64,000 bases of DNA from Nereocystis luetkeana (taxonomy: Eukaryota > Sar > Phaeophyceae > Laminariales > Laminariaceae), in the NCBI GenBank assembly GCA_031213475.1, contig JARUPZ010000037.1, forward strand, positions 62,001 through 126,000, in the 5' to 3' direction. Below the pieces are notes generated by a model. That model saw only the letters and a list, made by a program, of their open reading frames with translations. It was not told the origin of the DNA and ran no database searches. Shown here piece after piece: positions 10,815 to 20,146 of the stretch (within the stretch, counting starts at the first letter, position 1; every line of letters begins with the position of its first letter). A program made the translations under genes and the position numbers.

Positions 10815-11161
10815 TTACAGCGTGTGCGACTGGGCGCAATAAGGTATCATGAAACGATACAAATACACAAAACATTTTACTGTGTAGATAGTGTTAGCAC
10901 TGGTATAGTTGGTGGATATTGCCTGTGGGGCAGAATCATGGAGGCCGTTTGGTCGGTTTTCCCCAGATTCAAGGCTGCTCCACTGACAGCTATATCGCAG
11001 TATGGCTGTACTCCCGCTTCGATGGCATGGAGTGGTTTGGTCAAAGAGAAAATGGTGAAGTCTGAGACACAAGCAGCGTGCTAAATTGCAGCTCAGGAAA
11101 ACTGCACTACTAGGCGTTGCCCACTTCTGAGCGATAGCTAACGCGCTATATATTGTCTCAC
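10815..11161 (-). other. probable first intron of the beta-helix gene
   Basis: The frame reads through the GTGAGAC donor at 11,155-11,161 for some distance but loses the beta-helix repeat pattern, so the extension is taken as intron. Confidence 0.45.
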
Positions 11162-11630
11162 CTCCAGTCGAAGCGGTGTTGCTCGTCAGGAAACAGTCGG
11201 CCACATAAACGGAGCTGAACGAACTCACGTCGACGGCTCCTCCGTTCTCTGAGCTCCCTCCCTTGAGCACCAAGCTGACGAGGTTCAGCGTGGACCCATC
11301 GGATACAGAAATAATTCCGGTTGTTTTGCCAGCATCGATGACAGCTTCCGGAAGAACGGTGGAGAGAGGAGTGGATCCAGTGATAGTCAACTCCTTGTTG
11401 CCGGACAGTTCCATTCGTTCGGCGAGTTGGAGGCTCCCTATCCAGGTTACATGGAACGTTCCTTTGCCAGTGCAATTCATGGTGCCGGCCATATTCTGCA
11501 GATCAGCAGCTGAACCCACCTCCATCGCAATAGTACCAGCAATGCATGGAGCTGACGCCGCAGGCATGAAGGACATGAAGGGCAATGCTAGTACTGCTGC
11601 CACCATCGCCTGAATAAGATGAAGACGCAT
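11162..11630 (-). CDS. first exon of a secreted beta-helix (POMP-like repeat) protein
   Basis: The minus-strand start ATG at 11,630 opens MRLHLIQAMVAAVLALPF, a clear signal peptide ending near PAASA. It is preferred over an in-frame Met at 11,696 because the hydrophobic leader starts here. The mature part (about residues 30-156) alternates short hydrophobic strands, for example ELTITGS, TGIISVSDGSTLNLVSLVL and SSVYVADCFL, as in parallel beta-helix proteins. The last 27 residues (GAVDVSSFSSVYVADC...TASTGG) match the module encoded by the 81-bp exons at 89-169 and 347-427. The exon is 469 nt and ends GGAG|GTGAG in phase 1, the same donor and phase as those exons. The product is likely secreted or cell-surface. 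Downstream exons were not found near by. Confidence 0.65.
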
Positions 11631-11854
11631 GCTGTTCGAAGCGGTCAACGGGAAAAACACACACACGACGGCGTAGGAGAATGACCTTATACACACATTA
11701 CATTGGACGTTTTACACCCTCTTGGACCCGCAGCAGTCAGTGGTCAACGTGTCGCCAAGTGCTCTTAAACTATTATTAGTGTTCCTTTCAAATAACATGT
11801 CATCTGAGCCATGTTGGCTATCAATATGTAGTGGAGATAAAGCTCGTGGTAAGA

Positions 11855-11965
11855 CTATTACGGGGGACCATAGTTAACAGGACCTATGGTACACATAAAA
11901 ACCTATATGTTTAACCATTTTTACTAACAATATTTGGTCCTGTTAACTATGGCCCCCCGTAATAG
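11855..11965. mobile_element. MITE M1, copy 1
   Basis: A near-perfect 30-bp inverted repeat, CTATTACGGGGGACCATAGT at the left and its complement at the right with one mismatch, encloses about 50 bp including ACATAAAAACCTATATG. A TA is present at each end, consistent with TA target duplication. Other copies: 26,208-26,328, 26,744-26,852, 40,937-41,045 and a partial one at 42,840. Confidence 0.85.
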
Positions 11966-12566
11966 CCGTAGACTTGGAACAGGTCAAGAGTGCGCAAACT
12001 GTTCGCGATAGCTGGTAACCATTTGCCTCAGTATCATGACATTCGTATCTATAGTAGGTAATTAAATCACGCATTCATATACAAACAAAAAAAGGTTTCG
12101 ATAGATAGGTTCCGTAAAGGACAAGTCATTTGATGGTGTTGCCTGATCCTTGGCAGGAGCAGTAAGAACTGACAACTACAGGACTTTAGAGCGTTTGGGG
12201 ATTTGTTTCTGTCTGTTCGAGGAAATAAACATGTGCGAAAGCGAAAAGGGTTTTCGAAAAAATGTAACACAAAAGTTTGGATATAGTAGCGGTTTCTGGA
12301 CTTGGTTAGGCACAACAAATCGGTTGACATGTGTGTGACGAGACCTTAAAGAAATGTCATATCGTATAGCGCAGCTCCCACGGTGGTGCTCGAACAATCT
12401 CGAATCTGCTCATGAACCGATCATATCGAGACAACATATTTCGCCCTGAGACGCCATTGTGAGGACTCTGATTGCTCCAGAAGGCAGTTGACGTTTATAT
12501 GCCAGGACAGGTATAGATGACAGTACTAATGTCGTCTTTCCCAGCAGGACCAATGCCTAGCGCCAG
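11966..12566. other. unassigned sequence
   Basis: Nothing recognisable apart from short chance frames. Confidence 0.3.
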
Positions 12567-12640
12567 AGGGTACAGGGGGGGGGGAAGGGGGCAGGGGGGG
12601 GGGGGGAGAGGGGGGTACTGGAAGGGGGGGGGAGGGGAAT
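12567..12640 (+). repeat. G-rich tract with quadruplex potential
   Basis: More than six runs of four or more G lie within about 75 bp, interrupted by AA, CA, AGA and TACTGGAA. The plus strand meets the usual G3+N1-7 quadruplex pattern several times. Confidence 0.8.
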
Positions 12641-12764
12641 CGGTCTGCCCCACAGACCGACGCCCGCGTATGGCCATTATCGTCTTGATGCGCTCCCTTC
12701 TTTGGGACCCAAGTAAATAGCATGGTGACACCCGAGGATTTTTGCGTGTCTGTATGCACCAGGG

Positions 12765-13245
12765 CCTGTCTTTCGTTTTTCGTGCCTTCTCTTCTTTTTT
12801 TCTGTTTTTTCTCCTCTTTTCTTTTTTCCTTTTTGCGCCGCTTCGGGTATCTATCTGTCTATTTATTCCTTATTGCTTTTTGCTTTCTGCTTTTTCGTTT
12901 TCTGGTGTGCTTCATCGTCTTCCTTTTCGATCTTTGCCTACGAGTATTACATTTTTGTAACAGTAGTGTCCTTTTTGTTTCTCTGGTGTTGTTGTTACTA
13001 GCGGAGTAAGTATGGATTTTTTTTTTTGTTCTTATCTCTCTTCTACACCCCTCGCGTAGCTTACGAGCCGGCATTCATTCTCTGAAAATATGCACACTCT
13101 TGTATGTTCCCCGCTTCGAACTTACTTTTGCTTTCCTGCTTGATTTGATTGTTTTCTTCCCTTTTTTATTTTTTATTCTTTCGACTTTGTTTACCATTTA
13201 TTTTTCGACGTGGAGTTGATTTTTTTCATCCATTATATTTTTTCC
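12765..13245 (+). repeat. long pyrimidine-rich tract
   Basis: Strand-asymmetric T/C-rich sequence (TTTTCTTTTTTCC-type) with few purines over about 480 bp. Apparent Phe/Leu/Ser-rich frames here are compositional. Confidence 0.6.
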
Positions 13246-13249
13246 TGGG

Positions 13250-15228
13250 TAGTATGCAGCATGCCCGGTTTCTATATCGACTGCACAGCGTACCTAGCGC
13301 ACCGCATGTACCTGATACTTACGTGCGCAGACCTCACTTTCTATCTTTGTCTGGGGCGTGGATATACTACAGTATCATGTATGTGTGTTACTCGCTTGTG
13401 TTTCGTTTCTGCCGAGGGTTTCTTCCACTCCAGAGTTATTGAAGCCTGTCCTGCGACCACAGAATGCATTGTATTGTGACGATGTGTTCATGTATGGACA
13501 ACAACAACAACCAGACGCCTACCAGCAAAACCTCAACACCTTAGCCTCCCCCAGAAACTGATGTGCCTATCGTCACGAGGCTCCAAACTGGCAACCGACG
13601 CGTTATACGTTTGGCGCATGATGAGTATGACAGGGATATGATAGGAGCATGATAGCAGTTTTAAGCCATACTATTTCTGGGTGCCGGGTCTTCCCTTTTT
13701 TTTGAGGAACGGCTGTAATACTATACTGTCTACTCCTGTAAATATTTTCACTACACTACTACTACTGCTGTGCAACACGCATGTAATGCCGCTGGAGCCC
13801 CCATACAGTACCGGATAAGGTGATGAACTTACAGTAGCACATGGAATGGTCTTTGGGGTGGATGGTCAATCGGGTTATTACGCGTACACGGTAGCGAAAG
13901 TCAGGTGTTTGGGCTAGGGTAAGAGCACCTCGAGTGAGGGCCTCGTGAGGAGCTTTAGAAATACAAGGTACATCCCTACTGTAGCATGCGTCGGTCCAAC
14001 TCAGCGACAAACAGCTAATAATAGCGACGTGGCTTACATATATCCATATCAATGCCTCTTGTTGGAATAATAGTCAGTTGCTTTGGCAAGGGAGCCCATG
14101 GAGAGAAAGGACTGTAGTTGTGCCGGAAAGAATTCCCGACTCAGGCGATAAGGGTGACACAATGAGTATGGCATACTGCTGTGTTGCAGAGCGATGTGCA
14201 GCGAACTCGGTTAGACAGCATCGTTTCTCGCTACGCTCGTCGATCGCACCACCGTGTCGCGCCTTGAGCCGAAAGTTCAATGACGAGGGGAGGTGGAATA
14301 TGTCCAAAACGTCGCCAAATAGGTTCGTTTTTATTGTGATACCCACATAGCTATTAATAGCTGAGTTTTGTACTTGGCATCTGTTCGTTACCGCGGCAGG
14401 TTCGAACCTTCAATGTCTTCCCCCCTGTTGAGACCTGTACATGACATTGTGTGTATCTTGACAACCACCCATCCATGAACACACCGTTGGCACAAGTCGA
14501 AATTGTACAACACATCTCCGGTACCAAGAGGTTAGTGTTACCTACCTATTACCGATTGTACATGTGACCAAGACAGCGTGTGTGGGGTGTGTATTCACCT
14601 GAAACGTGTGTCAACAGTGGACATCCTTCGTACTTGCACACACACGCAAACATACCCAACGAACATAATTCACACAGACATTTACGTTTCAAATGTGTAT
14701 TTTTTACCGATAGTAAAACGAGACCAGAGCGGTCATACTCCCATCAAGCATCTAGCGCTGCCAACATCGACTACTGGGCATCGGTGCCATTGTCAGCCAT
14801 CTGTGCGTCGACGCAAACCGACATTTGTGTAACTACAGCAGTATTTGAGGCAGTATGGAAGAAAGGCCGATTGGAGCGCGGACAAGCCTAAGAAGAACAC
14901 AACTTGGTTCCAAAGCAAGAAGCGGTGTAGTTGTCGCTACCGTTCATCAGTACCCAGAACGACGATGCCGTCTGGATTGTGCCTGTCTGTGCTATCAATC
15001 AATTTACGCGGTCAATAGTATACATACATCCCCAACCCCAACCGACTTCGAGGCTGAGTTGGGTGTCAACCGAGGGCGTTTCGATGCAGAGATCACGTTT
15101 TTTTAGAACAGATGTACAGCAGGAGTATAACCCTGTACGAGTATAGTAGTCGTATGTAGGAGCATTGACTTACGCTGTTGGTGAGCCCGCAATACAGCGG
15201 CAGTCGGTAGATCTGGTAGCTCACCACC
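13250..15228. other. unassigned sequence
   Basis: Scattered short frames on both strands. A plus-strand frame ending at 13,561 with a QQQQPDAYQQN stretch could be an exon, but no splice context decides it. A lone B-box-like GGTTCGAACC lies near 14,399 without an A-box. Confidence 0.25.
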
Positions 15229-15300
15229 ATAGGGTTAGGACCCTAACCCTATAGTATACCTGGTATCATACATTTAGAATATACCAGGTATATATTATAC
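15229..15300. repeat. head-to-head telomere-type palindrome plus TACCTGGTA palindrome
   Basis: ATAGGGTTAGGA followed directly by CCCTAACCCTAT (15,229-15,252) is an 11/12 inverted repeat of telomere-like units. It is followed by ATACCTGGTAT (about 15,256) and its inverted copy ATACCAGGTAT (about 15,281). Confidence 0.75.
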
Positions 15301-15546
15301 TACAGTAGTACCCTGTGGTCTAAAACATCACAAATAGTCCACTATAGTTATACCGAAATAGTGCAGAGCTAAATCGTTTTTTTCGAAACTCGACATTGCG
15401 ACAACGAAAGACAGAGCATCACAGGAGGGGGAAAGGTCCTGCTCTGCTCTGTGTGATGCTACAGCTTCTTCTACTGTTGCTGCCGGCGGTGCTCGGTGAT
15501 GTGGTATTTTGTCCTGCCGTCGACGCCTCTCGTTCAGATAAAGGTC
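15301..15546. other. unassigned sequence
   Basis: Nothing recognisable. Confidence 0.3.
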
Positions 15547-16049
15547 GGGGCACTTTGTATCCCTATTAATAAATAGTCAGATTTGCCTATTGAGCCGGTA
15601 CTCGTGGGTACTCACTTGCGCTGTTTGCTCTTAGAGATGAGATAGAAGTAAAGCAGCTTTATTAATTTCGCTTACGAGGAGGCTGAGAGCCAGATTCGTG
15701 CCTCACCGGGAATACCCCTGGTTTCCCGTTTAAGATACGCATCCCAAGTACTGCAAGTACGATCCAATACCTGAACCCAGGTTACTACTACCGGGCTTTC
15801 AGCCTCATTCAAAACGGTACCAAAACAGCTGTTGTTGTTGTTTGTTGTTGTTGGGGATTCTACTGCGAACGCTCAGACAATCTCCTCGCAAACGTCTGCT
15901 CTGGAGATTGTGGGTGTATTTTTTGTGTTCTGTATTATTTGTTAATTATGCACCCGCTACCTGCCACGATAGATATAACCTACAAGGCATATTATTTGTC
16001 ACAAACTACAATGTTTGGCCGTACGACAGTTACCAGAATAATTTACTCT

Positions 16050-16410
16050 TTTTTACCATCGATTATTTTTGTTTGTTTTTTTCTCATCGCATTCATTCAT
16101 TATCTTCGCACATCTTCTTCTCTCTCTCCTTCCAACTCGTAACTCAGGTCCGGGGTCACATAGCAGGCTCTTCTCCCCCCTTCCCGCTACGTACGGTACG
16201 TGCCTTCATTTTTATCGCGGGAAGATTTCAGCCTTTTCTTCCCTCGTCGACTCGCATCGAATTGTGCCCACCCACGCTGCAAGGCGCTCTCAACAATTTC
16301 ATCCTTTTTTTTATTGCAAATAAAGTCAAAGTCCGACCCACCAGGGGCTCGAACCCAGGACTCAAACCAGTAGAATTCGAGGTTAACCACTTGAACCACC
16401 GGGGCGACCG
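16050..16410 (-). mobile_element. tRNA-derived SINE, copy with head and tail
   Basis: On the minus strand the element begins near 16,410 with GGTCGCCCCGGTGG, an A-box TGGTTCAAGTGG (16,387-16,398) and a B-box GGGTTCGAGCC (16,346-16,356), the spacing of an internal Pol III promoter. The body continues to about 16,080 and includes TGTGACCCCGGACCTGAG. It ends in an A-rich tail (AAAAAAACAAACAAAAATAA). The body is nearly identical to 49,350-49,605 and more distantly related to 17,770-17,950. The cloverleaf is imperfect, so it is not a functional tRNA. Confidence 0.7.
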
Positions 16411-16419
16411 CATTGGTTG

Positions 16420-17480
16420 TCCTTCATTTAACGTTTCATTAATTCTAAAGGTATTATGTTTCCGTTTTGGTGACGTACAGCCATTTTATATGGGTTTGAG
16501 TAAATTTATTACATCGTTGGGCAGAGCGCTGTGGGAGGGTGGGTCGTTTGGTGCGTATGTCGACGATTCGTGGGTGGGTATGCGGGTAGGTGGGTGAGTG
16601 GGTCGGTTCGTACTTCGAACGTGTGGGTGAACGTTTTTATTCTTCTTGCATGTGGGTACGTAGAGACAGTTAATTTCGTTAATTATTTCTTTATGTCCGC
16701 TACATATTGTACCTGCCCCGCCCTGGCTTACATTGGCGTATACCAGTGTTTCACAGTAAAAGCGAATATAAACCGGGTCTTCAGACGATCGAAGCGCATT
16801 CATTTAGATAATTCTATATGCACAAATTAATCAGTCACATTGATTTGGACCTTCTTTTTGCGTCACGGTCGTTGTTGTTGTATCACACGACGACGACGAA
16901 GGGGATTCTACTATAAAAAATATTCTTATTGGAAACGCGGCGGCCCAACGACTAACTGTTGTACGACTTTTATTTCTGTAACCGAACTGTCTGGGTTGCG
17001 GGACCGGGTACTTCTTGCTGCCTTTTACCAAACATTCATGTAATATTAAATGTATGGCATATATATACGTACTATATCATCCCCATACCATGCACCACTG
17101 ATTCCTTGTCCCGGACTAAATAGCACCTGTTATTGCCTTGTTGCTGTTCGCCGCGTTTCAGCCATACTCACGTCACCCGCTCACCGGTCACATAGTATAG
17201 CTGCCAACAAAATATTTTCGTTTCCTACACAAGCACAACTATAACTTCATTAGGCTGGCTCTCTTGGGGCTATTCCGCAAAAATAATTGGAGTCGTATAG
17301 GTATACCGAAAACTACCTAACCTTACTCCCACATCGCAGGATAGCCTTGTATCCATATGTTTACTTAATAGGATATACTAATACCGATTCGCTGGTCATT
17401 TACAGCAACTTCAAGTAGCCGGTCGCCCATGACCATCTAGTAGTTAGCCTCGAATGCTAGCATCGGCATTAATAGTATAG
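16420..17480. other. interior of long-TIR element, no gene recognised
   Basis: A GGGTGGGT-rich stretch lies at 16,535-16,605. No transposase motif was seen on either strand. Confidence 0.3.
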
Positions 17481-17769
17481 TGTTCAAATATTGTTACGAT
17501 GCTGCTTTGTATGAGGTTGACAGCCCGGTAATTACCTGGGTTTTGGCACTGGGGACGTATTTGTAGTACTTGGAAGGCGTATCTTAGGTGGAAAACCAGG
17601 GGTTTTCCAGAGAGGCACGACGAGCGTGGTCCTAGTCTCCGTCGTGCGCGAAAGGAATAGTAAGGTGATTCTTCTATGTCTAAGCGAACATCACCGTGAG
17701 TACCAACGAGTACCGGCTTAATAAGCAGACCTGTTCAGGGATACAAAGTGTCCCGCAGTCCATGATCTT

Positions 17770-17950
17770 AACGAAATCTCTCCGTGGTGAGATTTTTTTG
17801 ATTAGTCGCAAAAATATCGAAAGGAACAAAAAAGGCTGAAGCGCCTTTGTGACCCCGGATCTGCGTCACGCAACTAACTATATGGATGGAGATATAGAAA
17901 AATGCAAACACAATAATTGGGGACGGAGAAAAACAAATTTGTGTAAGTAT
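17770..17950 (+). repeat. diverged SINE copy (3' part)
   Basis: AAAAGGCTGAAG and TGTGACCCCGGATCTG match the SINE body in the same order as in the 16-kb and 49-kb copies but on the opposite strand. An A-rich segment ending GAAAAACAAAT fits a tail. Confidence 0.45.
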
Positions 17951-17956
17951 AAGATG

Positions 17957-17957
17957 C

Positions 17958-18024
<67 letters not shown>
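17957..18024. repeat. (AT)n microsatellite
   Basis: Nearly uninterrupted TA dinucleotides over about 68 bp. Confidence 0.95.
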
Positions 18025-18027
<3 letters not shown>

Positions 18028-18029
18028 CA

Positions 18030-18377
18030 TGCTGCTCTCGGCGGCCGATCTTTTTTTCTGTCACTTTCGGCTGCGGAGCAAGCAAGGGGGCGGTGGGTAC
18101 ATCACGATGCATGTCTGGATCCAGGTCAAGCTACGTTGCGGTGCACGGGGCATTTGATGCCACTGGGCTGGCTCTAAGAAACAAGGGATTGCTTTCCGCC
18201 TCAACGAGCTGAATAGGTATCTTGGAAAACCCTATTTCTGTATTTTGCTTCACAAGTAAATAGCTCGTCATCCTCGAACACGTTTTTTAAGCCCCTTCTG
18301 CAGTACGTATGTTTCCAACATTAGCAGAAGAAGTAGCAGTGGCAACATCAGCAAACATACAGCAGCAACAGCAGTAC
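18030..18377 (-). repeat. dispersed repeat A, copy 3, first piece
   Basis: Reverse complement of the right half of repeat A (compare about 5,875-6,185 and 44,365-44,725). It ends at CAGCAGTAC exactly where the Gypsy element begins, and the other half resumes at 25,565. Confidence 0.75.
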
Positions 18378-18700
18378 TGTTACGGTGGTAGGCCAAGGAT
18401 CCGAGGGGTTTCCAGAAGTGGACATGGCATGTATGAAAAGGGGATAATGAGAGTTGAACCCTGAGACGGGGGGATGTGAGCGGACGGTCACAACCTTTCT
18501 CCACCCCTTCAGCTTCTTATACCTCGTCACGTGGCCGGCAGTGTGTGCCTATACTACTTTGCTATAACGACTGAGACAACTGTGAGATGGATTAGGCGTA
18601 TGTTCCGTAAGCTAGGTGGAACCACGGGAAGGCACGTGGCAGTCTTTGCAGCTAACTGAAAGAGCTTGAGCATGTGAATGAGTGCCAGGCGGCTTAAACG
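18378..18700 (+). repeat. 5' LTR, 3'-truncated
   Basis: Aligns with 25,123-25,432 (about 310 bp, highly similar), with a 13-bp extra segment near 18,552. Identity stops at GGCTTAAACG (18,691-18,700). The 132 bp that complete the 3' LTR are absent here. Confidence 0.8.
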
Positions 18701-19016
18701 GGCGGACGCCCCGCGCCAGGAGCGTGTTGCGTTCCTGTCGAGGCATAGGATCTGCTTTGCATTTGCGTTCCAGGGAGCCTGCCCTTGCCAAGACTGTTCG
18801 TTTAACCACGATGACTCTCTCATCCCCGCAGGCTACTTTAAGGCGCACGCCAGCAAGAAGCGTTCAATGAACCAGAGCGAGGGAGGACGCGAGGGGTCGC
18901 GTCCTAAGCGCAGGTTGTACGCCCTATCCGACGAACAGGTCGACCTTGTAGCCGCATACTTCGACGAGGATGTGGAATCGGCCGGCGACGCGGCCGTCTA
19001 CGGGCGTGACGCTTGA
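18701..19016 (+). pseudogene. gag C-terminal remnant with a CCCH-like zinc finger
   Basis: The frame reads in from the LTR (an ATG at 18,678 lies inside the LTR copy) and ends at TGA 19,014-19,016. The protein contains CFAFAFQGACPCQDCSFNH, with spacing C-x8-C-x4-C-x3-H. This resembles a CCCH zinc finger rather than the CCHC knuckle usual in Gypsy nucleocapsids. A basic KKRSMNQSEGGREGSRPKRR stretch and an acidic tail follow. No capsid-like region precedes the finger because a deletion joins the LTR to this point. The protease frame is the same phase, separated by two stops (19,014 and about 19,050). Confidence 0.65.
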
Positions 19017-19055
19017 AGACGCGCCCCGGGGAAGCACTGGCCCCCGGGGAACTAG

Positions 19056-19961
19056 GTGGGTGCGCCGGGACCTCCGCCGGACGTGGACATGGGCGCCGAT
19101 GATAGGTTGGCAGCGACGCAGAACGGGCAGCAGTTGTGGGTCCACGGCAGAATTTGGAACCCTCGGAGAGTGGCGGGGCGCATCCCGGTAGGGATACTCA
19201 TCGACACGGGCTCTGGGGGAGGCAACTACATTTCACTGGCGTTTTGGAGCAGTGTCCAGTCATGGGGAGGCCGCGCAGGACGGCGTAAGCTTAGCCGTCG
19301 AGGTAGGGGGTCCCTGCAAGCTGCGAATCCGGCAGGTAGCAAGGCCCCCGGGATGTCGATCGTGGGATCGACGGTGTTAGCTGTGGTGCTGCCCCCGGAA
19401 GACAAGGCCCGGAACGTCTCGGTAAGGATCGTACGGGACTTGCCGTCTGCGTTTACCTTGGGGGCCAGCTTTTTCAGGTCGCACAGTAGGGTCATTTCGC
19501 TCGGGGAGGGCAAGGGGTTCCAGCCATCGCCCGGGGCCCCGTGGATGCCGTTCCAGCCGCGGAGCGCGGCCACGAAGCATTCCTGGGACCGGTACAGCGC
19601 ACTTCAACCCGCTGATAACTTTTTCACACCCGCCTCAGCCCCTCCGTTAGCTCCACCGCTGCCGGCGTGTACCGTGGGCCAGGCAGCATGGGAGGACGAC
19701 GGGACGTTGCAAGGGGAGTTGCGACTGTCGCGTCGAGTGAAAGTTGCGGGAATTGTGGGAATAGCGGTCGTAGGGTACGTAGAGAGACCCCAGCCGAGCG
19801 AGCGACAGCTGGCCCTGATCCAGCGGAGCGGTGGTAGGGATGGCGAGGGGGGTACAATGGTGGGAGCCGGACACCCCGTTGTACTGCAAGGTAGTCAACA
19901 CGGGGAGGGCGGCCGTAGTAGTGCAAACCGGGCACCAGATTGCGAAGGTCATCGCGCTTAA
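19056..19961 (+). pseudogene. Gypsy aspartic protease region
   Basis: The translation contains VGILIDTGSGGGNYIS (catalytic D-T-G at about residues 50-52 of this frame) and, about 100 residues later, FTLGASFFRSHSRVISL, matching the conserved hydrophobic-Leu-Gly segment of retroviral-type proteases. The enzyme would cleave the element polyprotein. Near 19,830 the meaningful frame shifts (+1): a linker with NTGRAAVVVQTGHQIAKVIAL is read in the next frame up to TGA at about 20,014. The rest of this frame to 19,961 is therefore out of register. Confidence 0.75.
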
Positions 19962-20146
19962 CGTAAGGGATGAAGATCGGTTCCACGCACTGTTCGTACC
20001 CCCCCCCTCCCCCTGACCCACACCCGAAGCTGTCCGACGTCCCCTCGTCTCTCCCACACCCGAACGACGACGAGACCCCGACGCGCGGGGTAGTGCTCGC
20101 CGATGCAAGCATCGGTCAGCTTAGCATGGGCTAAAAGAACCAGCTG

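Larger units (their letters stand above)
15547..17754. mobile_element. 2.2-kb element with ~280-bp terminal inverted repeats
   Basis: The left arm from about 15,547 (GGGGCACTTTGTATCCCT) pairs with the right arm ending at 17,754 (AGGGATACAAAGTGTCCC). Pairing continues inward through GAGCCGGTACTCGT, TTTAAGATACGC / GCGTATCTTAGGT, CCAAGTACT and CCCAGGTTACTACTACCGGG to about 15,825 and 17,490. Sequence identity is moderate, so the element is old. The interior contains the SINE at 16,050-16,410 and short frames but no recognised transposase. Long TIRs suggest a Mutator-like or similar DNA transposon, a class inferred from structure only. Confidence 0.6.

Noticed and set aside
12722-13442. Phe/Leu-rich frames resembling transmembrane proteins
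   Set aside because: Explained by the pyrimidine-rich tract; adjacent frames give equally hydrophobic peptides.
14390-14415. B-box-like GGTTCGAACC
   Set aside because: No A-box at suitable distance and no stem pairing; probably chance.
16331-16410. Possible tRNA gene on the minus strand
   Set aside because: A- and B-boxes are good, but the acceptor and T-stem do not pair properly and the sequence continues into a dispersed body with an A-rich tail, so it is a SINE.
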